In this document: in pieces, positions 55,055 through 64,000 of the stretch
How positions within the stretch are numbered: position 1 is the stretch's first letter
Layout: every line of letters starts with the position of its first letter
NCBI GenBank assembly: GCA_007026445.1
Contig: VDMD01000048.1
Coordinates: forward strand, 124,001 to 188,000
Length of the DNA: 64,000 bases
From: Schizophyllum amplum
Taxonomy: Eukaryota; Basidiomycota; Agaricomycetes; Agaricales; Schizophyllaceae
Direction of reading: 5' to 3'
Notes under the pieces: model-generated
Told to the model about the DNA's origin: nothing
The model's input: only the letters and a program-made list of their open reading frames with translations
Databases searched by the model: none
Made by a program: the position numbers and the translations under genes

Positions 55055-58000
55055 ATGTCGTCGTCGTCGCCGTCGTTGCCGCGGGTGCTGAACACGCCGA
55101 GCGTGCACCACGCGCCGCTGATTTCGCTCGCAGAGGGAAACGCGTCGTTCAACAACGTGCACTTTTGGTCGCTCATCGCGGTCACGCCCTGGCTCCTCAA
55201 GGCCTTCCTCCTCCCGCTCCTCTTCTGGCCCATCTCCATCATCACCACCACCCTCTTTGGCTTCCAGCCCACATTCGGCTTCAAAACCTACCTCCTCCTC
55301 TTTGCCCTCTCCGGCTTCCCCGTCGCCATCGCCTACTGGTGGGCCATCTCCAAGCTCGGCCCACGTCTCGATGACCGCGTCCCCGTTGACCGCAAGCCGC
55401 TCACAGAGTTCTTTGAAATCCGCGACGCCGCATTCGCCGACGAGTGGAAGGACCGCAAGGTGCCCATGCAGATCCTCCACGACGCCTATTTCGACGGCAA
55501 GGTTGACTTCAAGGGTGTGTCCGCCTCCCCATTGCACTACCCCCTCTAACAATTGTCAGGCGACGTGCTCGAAACCCTCGAACAACGCAACCACTACGCC
55601 TCCTTCGAGTTCACCTACGAGCTCTTCAAATACGTCTTCTGCAACTTCTTCCCAGAAGTCATCATGCACTCCCAGAACCAGGACGAGAACCAGATCCGCG
55701 ACAACTACGACCGCGGCAACGACTTTTACTACTGGTTCCTCGGCCCACGCATGATCTACACCTCCGGCGTCATCCGCGACCCTACCCGCAAGGAATCCCT
55801 CGAGGAGCTCCAGGACAACAAGCTCCAGCTCGTCTGCGAAAAACTCGCCCTCAAGCCAGGCGAAACGTGCGTCCACTTCCCTGCACTCAGCCCCCCCTCT
55901 AACCGCCCCCCCCAGCCTCCTCGACATCGGCTGCGGCTGGGGCACCATGGTCTCCTACGCCGCAAAGAACTACGGCGTCGACGCCACCGGCGTCACCCTT
56001 GCAAAGGAGCAGGCAGCCTTTGGTACCGAGCGCATCGCAAAGGCCGGCGTACGTCCCTCACATCCACCCCCCTCAACCACCACTAACCTCCCTCCCCAGC
56101 TCACCCCCGACCAAGCCCGCATCCTCTGCCACGACTACCGCGAGATCCCCGCCGGCAAAAAATTCGACAAGATCGTCAGCCTCGAGATGGCAGAGGTGAG
56201 TGGGCGTTGGTGGTTTTACGTCGTCGTCCCGGTCCCGATTTTACGTCGTCGTCCCGGTCCCGATTTTACTTTTACTGTCGTACATGTCCCTCACACCCAT
56301 CCCTCCCCCTACCCCTCCTCTTTACCCCTACCCCCTCCCTCCCTAACTCCCCCCTGCCCCTCACCCATCCCCACCCAACCCCGCTCCCTCCTGCCTAACA
56401 AACCCACAATTGCAAAAGATCTAACCCCCCTCCCTTCCCTTAACTAACCCCTCCTCCCTTCCCTCAACTGACACCCCCCCTCCCCCTAACAAACCCACAA
56501 TTACAAACCCACATTAACCCCACCCCCCCAGCACGTCGGCATCCGCCGCTACCACACCTTCCTCACCCAAGTCTACGACCTGCTCGCGGACGACGGCACG
56601 TTCTTCTTCCAGGTGTCTGGGATTCGGGCCAGGTGGCAGTTTGAGGATTTGGTTTGGTGAGTTGTGTTAGGGTTGTTTGAAAGGAAAGGGGAGGGGGAGT
56701 TCTTTGGTGATGTGGACGGGTTTTTGGTGGTGGTTTTTTGTGGAGGGCGGGCTTTTTTTGTTTGGGAGGGCGGGTTTTTTTGGTGTTGGACGTGGTGTTT
56801 TTTGGGGAGGGCGGTTTTTAGTGTTGGACGTGGCGTTTTTTTTGTGTGGGGGGTTGGCGAGTTTGGGTTTGATGTTTTGAGTTAAGGGAAAGGGGGTCGT
56901 CACGCGTTCCCACCCGCCTTCGCTTCCCACTCCCTCTTTCCTCCCTTCCCTTCCTCTCCCCTTCCCCCTTCCTCTCTCCTCACCCCTTTCTTACACCCCC
57001 TACTACCCACACCCTCTCCCTCCACCCTTCCCTATCCCCTCCCACCCTTCTCCCTCCCCACCCTTCCCCTTCCCCACCCTCCCTTCCTCGCCCCACCTGC
57101 CCTTGCCCTTCTCCCTCACCCTTCCTCTCCCACACCCCAACACCCTCACTAACCCACCCACCTGGACTTCCGTTGCTGACGCACCTCGCCTGGACTTCAT
57201 ACTAACACCCACCCACCTGGACTTCGTTGCTGACGCACCTCGCCTGGACTTCGTACTAACCCGCACCCACCTCCCCCAGGGGCCTCTTCATGAACAAATA
57301 CGTCTTCCCCGGCGCGGACGCCTCGTGCGCGCTCGGCTGGGTCATCAATAAGCTCGAGGGGGCGGGTGAGTGGTTTTAGTTTTTGGCTTTCTGTGCGTCG
57401 AGTCGTATAACTCGCCCGCCGTCGTCGAATCGGGTTACTCGCCCGCCGTCGTCGAATCGGGTTACTCGCCCGCCGTTGTCGTCGTCGAGTTGGATCACTC
57501 CTCTTCCCCTGTCTCCCCCGTCCCCTTTGTCTCCCCCGCCCCTCCCTCTGTCTCCCCCGCCCCTCCCTCCCTCGCTCCCTCCCCTACCCCCCCCCTCCCT
57601 CGCTCCCTCCCCACTCTCCCCTCCCCTACCCCCTGCCTCTCTCCTCCCTCACGTCTCCTTACCCCCCTCTCTCCCCCCCTCACACCCCCCTTACCACTCC
57701 CCTTTTCCCACCACCCTCTCCCTCCCTTTCCCTCTCACCCCGCCTTTCCCTCCCCTGTCTCCCCCTCCCCTTTAACCCTGCCCCTCTCCTGTCTCCCCCC
57801 TACCCCCTGTCTCCTCACACCCACTCCTTCCACCCAAAAAACAATATATGAAGCGCGAAAACTAACCCCCCCCCCTCATCGTCGACTGACATCTCCTGCC
57901 CCCCCCCCATATTCGACAACTAACCCAACCACCACCCCCCACCCTAGGCTTCGAAGTCAAATCCGTCGACGTCCTCGGCGTGCACTACTCGGCCACGCTC

Positions 58001-59062
58001 TGGCGGTGGTATGAGAATTGGCTGGGGAATAAGGAGAAGGTGCGTTTTAGTGTGGGGGTTTTGTTATGGTGTGGGTTGTTTGAGCTGGTGTGGGGTGGGG
58101 TTGGGTTGTTTGTGGGCTGGTGCGGCTGCATCTCTCTGGCGCGCGGGCCCGGCGTACACTGCGCTCGGGCTCGGCGTGCACTGCGCTCGGGCTCGGCGTA
58201 CACTGCGCTAGTGTCCGGCGTGCACTGCGCTCAGGCTCGGCGTACACTCCCCTCTGACTTGCGGTAGTTCGAACAGCCGCCGGTGGCACGAGAAGTCCGA
58301 ACAGCCCCGCATTCCCTAACCCCCTTCCCAAACCCTCCTACTCCACTTCCCTCTTCCACTCCCCCTACACCCCCCCTCCCACCCCACTTCCCTAATTTAC
58401 ACTCGCTAACCACGATGGAATAAACCCAAACTAACCACCCCCACTTCCCCACCCAGGTCCTCGAAAAATACGGCGAGCGCTGGTTCCGCGTCTGGGCGTT
58501 CTTCCTCGCGTGGAGCGTGATTGCGAGTCGGTGAGTGAGGAGGGGTTTTATTTTTATTTTTTTTTTTTTTCTTCTTCTTTTTCGCGGCGTGAAGCGAGGT
58601 TCTGCGCAGCGTGAAGCGAGGTTCTGCGCGGCGTGAAGCGAGGTTCTGCGCGGCGTGAAGCGATGCGCGGCGTAAAGCGATGCGCGGCGTGAAGCGATCG
58701 TGTTTCCCTTCCCTACACCCTCACTAACGCCCACCTACTCCCTCCTCCCGACTACCCCCTCCTCCCTACTACCCCTACACACATGTCCTACACCTTTACC
58801 CACACACACACCTTTACTCACACACCCACCTTCACTCACACACACACCCCTTTACTCACACACACACCCCTTTACTCACCCCCCCCCCCACAGCCAAGGC
58901 TCCGCCTCCCTCTTCCAGATCACGCTGCACAAGAACCTGAACGGGCACCCGCGGTATGAGGGGATTGGCACGCAGCATGGGATCCATGTCGATGCGCGGC
59001 GTGGCGAGAATGTGACGTCGGAGAGGGAGAGGATTGCGATTGATGATGATCCGGCGTACTAG
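55055..59062 (+). CDS. Sphingolipid C9-methyltransferase
   Basis: Nine exons: 55055-55514, 55560-55866, 55916-56048, 56100-56195, 56532-56656, 57280-57365, 57948-58039, 58457-58530 and 58894-59062, summing to 513 codons plus stop with all junctions in phase. Residues about 25-105 hold two hydrophobic membrane segments, as in fungal C9-methyltransferases. The cyclopropane-synthase-like domain follows, with the S-adenosylmethionine loop LLDIGCGWGTM, VTLAKEQ, and YREIPAGKKFDKIVSLEM. Family role: adding the C9 methyl branch to the sphingoid base of glucosylceramide, at endomembranes. Motif I and the SLEM segment are intact. The last five introns (336, 623, 582, 417 and 363 nt) are swollen by C/T-rich repeats, while the first three are 45-51 nt. 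Confidence 0.92.
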
Positions 59063-59941
59063 TGGCGAGAGGATTTCTAGTGGCGAGAGGGGCAGGGAGG
59101 AGGGGTGACGACGTGGGGGATCGACGACGTGGGGGATCGACGGACGGGGCAGAGGAGGAGAACTGGGTGTGGACACAGAAAGTCACGCCAGCGGGGGGGT
59201 AGGCGGCGGTGTAGACGGGCGAGGTGTAGACGACCCGGCGCCTGGGGCGCGTGTCGGATAACAACGCGCTGATGAAAATTACGGTACTTAAAAACCTCAC
59301 GAATAGATTCACTACTTAATGGCCGTTGTGTGCCGTGCGCCCTTTTGTTCGTTGTTCGCCATGCTCTTGCGCGCCGTCGTGGGCCATGCTCTTGCGAGCC
59401 GTGGTGGGCCATGCTCTTCCGAGCCGTGGTGGGCCACGCTTTCAATGCTCAATGAATGGGGTGGAATGCTCTCAGTGTTCGATAGGGTGGGATGCGTGTT
59501 CGACGGGGTGGGATGCGTGTTCGGTGGGGTGGGATGCGTGTTCGACGGGGCGTGGGGGGATGCCTGTTCAAAGCATGGGGTGGGATGGATGCTGGATGGG
59601 TGTCATGTTTCTCTTGTACATGTTTGCATGTGCGCGTCCTGCCTTCTTCGTGCTTGTGGGACCTGTGTGGGACCGTGGTCTAAGGATGGGCCACTGTTTG
59701 CGATTGTCGACAGCCGTGGGTGACATCACGTGGTATTTACGACGCGACACACGTGGAATATGTATGGTGTGACGCATGTTCAACTTCTTCTTCCACTGCT
59801 TTCGTCTCGAACTGTCACTAGCACAGGTGGTGTGACCCTGTCTCTCTGCCAAGCCTCCTCGCACGGCCTCGCACTGCTTCCTCTCCTGCTTATCGTGACC
59901 TTGGCCAAACAGACTCCAGAGCAATTGGCCCAAACAGAGCA
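59063..59941. other. Intergenic region with a short tandem repeat
   Basis: About three to four copies of gggatgcgtgttcgacgggg-like 20-bp units lie at 59487-59550, and before them three copies of a ggccatgctcttgcgagccg-like unit (59360-59430). No gene is supported. Confidence 0.6.
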
Positions 59942-61297
59942 ATGGACGGCAGCACGTTCACTGCGCATATCTCCTACTACGATTATCCTTTCGCCCCCGC
60001 CACAAACGAGACTGATCCTCCGATATTGCGTGTCTGGACGGAGCTGCGCCCGTATCTGCTCACCAAGGGATACGAGATTCCAGAGGATATCACAGCTCCG
60101 TGGCTGGGCTCGCTGTATCTGGGCGGAGAGGAAGATGTCATACCGGTGTGTAGGCATGGTCTGTATAAGTACACCGTCACCGGTCCTCACCATTTATCAT
60201 TGACTCACAGAAGGACGGCTCGAACGCCATCCGCGCCAAGCGCCGCAGTGATGCCGCCCCGGTCATCGTCAAGATAATTATGCAGCCCTCGCGTGAACTC
60301 GCAATCCATCAATATCTGCTCAGCTTCGAGCATCCGCATAATCACACTGTCCCCATCATTGACTCTTTCCCTTTCATACGGTACACCGGGGACCAATACC
60401 TCGACTGGATGATCATTGTCGAACCGATGATCCACAAGCGATTTATTGATTATTCCTTGGTTCAATTGCACGGGGAGGTTTTGGTAGGGATACGCCAGGC
60501 GCTCGAGGTGTGCCTTTTGTCGCCCACGACCCGCTGTGTCTGACAACGACAAAGGGGCTCGCTTTCATGCACCTGCACCACGTGGCACACGGGTACGCTG
60601 CCCCACACACCCCACCTATCATGACTGATGCTAATATAATCGCAACAGCGACATATGCATCCCGAACATGTACTACATGTCTGGGACGACTTTCAAGCAC
60701 GGCATCCCTGCACACCCCGCCGCGCCTTCCTGGGCCTCTCGAGTCTGGCGCCCCTGGCGCCTCTTTTATCTTGACTTTGGACTGTCCGTGAAACTTGCTG
60801 ACGATGCGAGCCGCTCGTGCGTGCCCTACCGCGGCGGCGTCATTGTTCCCCCCGAGGTGTTGGCGTGCAAAAATGCACGAAAGCCTCTCGTCTGTGACCC
60901 TTTTGCGGCAGACGTCTACCGTCTGGGCCGCGTGCTTAGGGATACATCGATGTTGGTTAGTCTCGTTAAATTCCAAGGCGAGACTGCGGACGGTGGCTGA
61001 CTTTTCTGCTCTAGCTCGACCCGGAAAATGACACGTTTTATCTTGTTGCTCTTGGATTTCCTGAAGGGATCTCCACCCTTCTCGAACACATGACGCATGA
61101 AGAACCCGAGAGAAGACCGTCTGTGCACGAGTGCTTGCGACTTTTCCACACGGAGACGCAGGTACATCGCACGTCTTTTTGGTTGAATTGTGTTAGCTCA
61201 TCGGTATCTCATCCGTCTAGACCCTTTCTCTATACAGGTTACTACTCCCCGACATACCCTTTTCCGCATTCTGGCATGTCATGACTCGCTGGGGTGA
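59942..61297 (+). CDS. Protein-kinase-like protein
   Basis: Six exons: 59942-60145, 60211-60507, 60555-60592, 60649-60955, 61015-61161 and 61238-61297, totalling 350 codons plus stop. Kinase landmarks: the beta-3 lysine in VIVKII (about residue 89), a catalytic loop HGDICIPN (Asp about 181, Asn about 186), DFG in YLDFGLSV (about 222), and a RRPSVHECL segment near the end. The catalytic residues are present, but the HRD Arg is replaced by Gly and the glycine-rich loop is not evident. It may be an atypical kinase of the kind expanded in agaricomycetes, or a pseudokinase. Substrate unknown. Confidence 0.8.
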
Positions 61298-61775
61298 GGG
61301 CCAGAGCCGCGCTGTTCTGTCCTACTTCCTGCGTGTCTTAATCTGCCTTTTCTTTGGCCCACGCGGTAGGCTTTGGTGATGACTGGCGACAGGAAATTAT
61401 ATGCAAAATTACTCTATATGCGTCCTGTATGCGGCCACGTATATATTTTTCCCATATTTGCAGCCGGCGTCCTCATGCCCAACAATATCCAAGTGCGTGT
61501 CCGTCGTCTTCCTTGTACGTACTTCAACGGCCCCGCAGAACAACGAGGATCTGCTCAACGACGGCGACGAAATCGATCCAAACGATGACTGGCCGTGCTC
61601 ACGGATGACGCTCGGAGGACCTGCTCACAAAAGTCAAGCTCTCATCCGGGTCGCCCCAGTCATGGCTGCTCAGAATCAAAATTACGCCAGCCCCATGCTT
61701 GGATGGACAGCAGCCCCGAATGGACAGTCGATCAGACCAACCGACCATGCAAGGTCATCTACCAAAAGCACACCC
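61298..61775. other. Intergenic region, possible decayed exons
   Basis: It contains coding-like bits (GVLMPNNIQ near 61463, NNEDLLNDGDEIDPNDDW near 61540) that do not connect in a frame. It may be the remains of a gene or the 3' region of the convergent neighbours. Confidence 0.35.
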
Positions 61776-62303
61776 TCACTCGAACTTCTCCACCAGCACC
61801 TCCGAGGAAACAGCCTGATGTGGCTTTCCCTCCAATATCCTATGCCCCTTCTCCACGACATCCAGATACACGTCCTCCGGCCGTCTCCTCGTCCTCCACA
61901 CGCCCTCCTCCCGCAATATATCCAACCCCCTCAACACCCACGTCGAGCTCGTCCACCCATTCACCGGGTTCCCGAACTCGCTCACGCGCCCCGCCGCGTC
62001 GCGCACGCGCCAGCCCTTGTCGTGCGCGGGGACGCGGTTCCGCACCGTGTCCCGCAGACTCGTGACGGTGTACGCGTCCGTCGCGAGCAGGTCGATGATG
62101 CCCAGGAAGCCCGTCGTCTTCACCACGTCCTCCGTGCGCAGGCTGTGCACGTACTGCCCGTCAAGGACTTTGATTTCGAGGACCATGATGGGCTGTTTGT
62201 CCCACGTGGGCTGGTCTGTGGCGGCGAGCGCCCAGTGGAAGTAGCCTGGCTCGCCGTGCATTTCGGGGACGTGGAATAGGGCGATGCCGATGCGAGTTGG
62301 CAT
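61776..62303 (-). CDS. Small fungal protein of unknown function with N-terminal FHWAL motif
   Basis: Single exon of 175 codons. The first strand reads IGIALFHVPEMHGEPGYFHWALAA, and then come alternating hydrophobic and charged stretches (PIMVLEIKVLDGQYVHSLRTED) and a 'NGWTSSTWVLRGLDIL' segment. I believe similar proteins of about 150-180 residues are widespread in agaricomycetes, but I do not know their function. The plus-strand frame over the same bases is a shadow of its GC-rich third positions. It converges with the kinase-like gene. Confidence 0.7.
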   Translation of the reverse strand: MPTRIGIALFHVPEMHGEPGYFHWALAATDQPTWDKQPIMVLEIKVLDGQYVHSLRTEDVVKTTGFLGIIDLLATDAYTVTSLRDTVRNRVPAHDKGWRVRDAAGRVSEFGNPVNGWTSSTWVLRGLDILREEGVWRTRRRPEDVYLDVVEKGHRILEGKPHQAVSSEVLVEKFE

Positions 62304-62340
62304 GTTGTTGGTTGACTTTTCGGGGTGGGAGAGCTTTGTC

Positions 62341-62935
62341 TTAGTCTATGGTTGATCCTGTGAATCGCTTTATCAGCTTGAGCTCTTTCAAGTTTCTATA
62401 CGCGCGTCCTCCTGCGTCAGGCAAATACTCACGCCTTATGTGCAGGATACTATAGGGAAGACTTGAAGAGCGGGGGCGAACACACGCGTCGACATCGTCA
62501 TTAATACTGTTCAACGTCGCGTCACGTGCACCGGCGAATTCCGATTCTTCTGTATCTTCGTCATACACTGTTGTCATTTGTGATCCACCGCCAGTTGCGT
62601 CCACCGCAATCTTACACTCGATGGGCTCCGCGGTCTGTGCCTTCGCTCTAGTTCTCTGATGAAGATGCAGCTTATGAAGCCTTCCTTCCGTTCACATTCT
62701 CGTTCGTCGTGAGAATGCACTGACGTCGAGGAAACCGGAGCCGTGTCGGGGATCTCGCGAGACTCAAAGGTTGCGCAGCGCACGCGGACACAGCGCTGGC
62801 CATAAAGGGTCCCACTGACCTCATCTGCACCACTGTACTGTATGCAGCAATGACCGCCTTACGCCGAGCCGGACATACTTTGTTTTGAACAAGGTCCCGC
62901 TCGTATTCTTTCTCAAGGCAAGCTTGTAAGTACAT
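62341..62935 (-). CDS. Possible hypothetical gene, splice structure unclear
   Basis: The 3' part reads ECKIAVDATGGGSQMTTVYDEDTEESEFAG to a stop at 62341. An upstream stretch starting at 62935 (MYLQACLEKEYERDLVQNK) could be its first exon. I could not connect the two by convincing introns. No domain recognised. Confidence 0.3.
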
Positions 62936-63355
62936 CCCAAACCGCTCCCCGAAGCCTACACTTTCGAAGGCGGCCGCACACGCTCAGGAGGTATATGTAC
63001 TTGCCGTCCAGTTTCCACCCCCCGGCCGGGCTCCCACACGCTCCCAACCGGCCTCTCACACGCTCCCATCACACTCCCATACAGCATGTTCTGCCTCGAC
63101 GCGGCGACATCGGCGTTCCATTATAATATGATCACGGCACTCAACGCCGGTCCCTCTTCTTGATTCCCCAGCATGCTTCCAGGCCAGCAGCGCGCTTGCC
63201 GCTTATAAGCTCGCCGACGACATACGCGCACGCCTTTTGCTGCTCTCGTGTCGCATTCCTGTGATCGCCCCTTCTGTACCCGCCTCCTTGTATTCGGTCT
63301 TCTTGGACTGCTCTCATCGTCTTGCTCTCACGTCCTGTCCTTTCTTGTCACGATA
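62936..63355. other. Intergenic region
   Basis: No gene recognised. It contains two ccacacgctcccaaccggcctctcacacgctccc-type repeats near 63030-63080 and is the likely promoter side of the last gene. Confidence 0.5.
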
Positions 63356-63756
63356 ATGTCAATGACGGACGAGGTTCTCCCGAGCGCGGACGACAGCATC
63401 GGCGCCGTGCTCGTCGGATTCGGCGCGACGTTCTGCTTGTACGGCATGATTCTTGTTCAGACACACCACTACGCGCAGCACGCGGCGAGCGATCTACGGT
63501 GGTACAAGATTATGGTGCGTCGAGGGCTCCTGGTGGATTTGGCTCCGGGTGAGCTAACCAAAGGATAAAGGTGGCCCTGGTCGTGTGCGTTAGCCCAGTC
63601 TTTTGCTGTAGGCATACGCGTGCTGACGATCGCTCCAGCCTGCTGGAGACTGCAGACCAGCTATTAATGTCGAAAGCCACGTACTATTTAACGATCACGC
63701 GGTTTGGGAATATGTGTAGTGTAGCATGTAGCGGGCCATGGTGCGTGTATCGGTGA
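63356..63756 (+). CDS. Start of a multi-pass membrane protein, DUF6534-like
   Basis: Exons 63356-63514, 63571-63584 and from 63639. Introns of 56 and 54 nt have GTGCGT donors and keep the frame. Residues about 9-30 are a hydrophobic segment (SIGAVLVGFGATFCLYGMILVQTHHY), followed by DLRWYKIMVALVVLLETADQLLMSKATYYLTITRFGN. This pattern is typical of the start of the seven-helix DUF6534 proteins abundant in agaricomycetes. The third exon runs into a stop at 63756 unless another intron is used, and the rest, up to the window end, is degenerate or beyond it. An earlier in-frame ATG at 63248 exists, but the family start fits 63356 better. Role unknown. Confidence 0.6.
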
Positions 63757-64000
63757 TGATCCCCTTCCTTGATCGTGCTGACGGCTCCTTGCTTGTATCT
63801 CAAGGGTCATGGTGCGTCGCAAGCCAATTTTCACAATCATCAAATTCATCATAACGATTTCAGACATCTCTCATCCTCGGGGCAAGTCTTCAGCTGCAAG
63901 CCGATCTGCGGTACAGTTGCTGACCGTCGACTCAGGCAATCATCGGCTTGATAGTCAGGGCGTGAGCACCGCCTTCTTAACAACAACTGTCGCTGAGCAT

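Noticed and set aside
61401..62279. Plus-strand 292-codon gene
   Set aside because: The minus-strand frame 61776-62303 has far better protein-like composition and a proper start and stop; the plus frame is His/Pro/Arg-rich shadow sequence.

Overview
The window is nuclear DNA of a filamentous basidiomycete, most likely an agaricomycete. The host genes carry many short introns (about 45-60 nt, donors mostly GTGCGT or GTGAGT). They include a proteasome beta-2 subunit, an H3K9-type SET methyltransferase, a sphingolipid C9-methyltransferase and a small membrane protein of a basidiomycete type. There are no bacterial-style operons and no CRISPR. I saw no intact tRNA or rRNA gene.

The window has two parts. 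From 1 to about 39,200 it is a nested transposon landscape. Identifiable parts are: fragments of Ty1/copia and Ty3/gypsy elements (1-6,703); three nearly identical gag-only copia-type elements (261-1825, 8651-10215 on the minus strand, 13100-14662), each with 140-141 bp LTRs and a 5-bp target duplication; one large copia element with 264-bp LTRs (18740-37322) inserted inside a 327-bp TA-flanked MITE and itself carrying a 1263-bp gag-less LTR element (33974-35236) plus about 13 kb of foreign mosaic DNA; four copies of a 494-bp element with CAAGGGGGTG ends; several TA-flanked MITEs; and two tRNA-derived SINE-like copies. A spliced host gene of unknown function (16,564-18,093) has been broken by these insertions.

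Within the mosaic DNA (6.9-13.1 kb and 21.2-29.9 kb) I find a recurring, strongly diverged structured unit. In order it has: a long imperfect stem capped by a conserved core; about 290 bp further a hairpin of the form GCAGG-n-CGT...ACG-CA-CCTGC; an AT-rich spacer; then four hairpins at nearly constant spacing, of which one has the invariant top CTCAACAG. Stem sequences change between copies while pairing is kept. I cannot assign this unit to a known family. It is the most interesting signal in the window.

From about 39,400 to the end the window is gene-bearing: the proteasome beta-2 gene (39,427-41,237), a 7.9-kb SET-domain methyltransferase gene (41,815-49,739), a 5-kb block of low-complexity minisatellites with strong purine/pyrimidine strand asymmetry (50.0-54.9 kb), the sphingolipid C9-methyltransferase gene (55,055-59,062), a protein-kinase-like gene (59,942-61,297), a small gene on the minus strand (61,776-62,303), a doubtful minus-strand gene (62,341-62,935) and the start of a membrane-protein gene that runs to the window end.

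The host genes are unrelated housekeeping, chromatin and lipid functions. They do not form a functional cluster.
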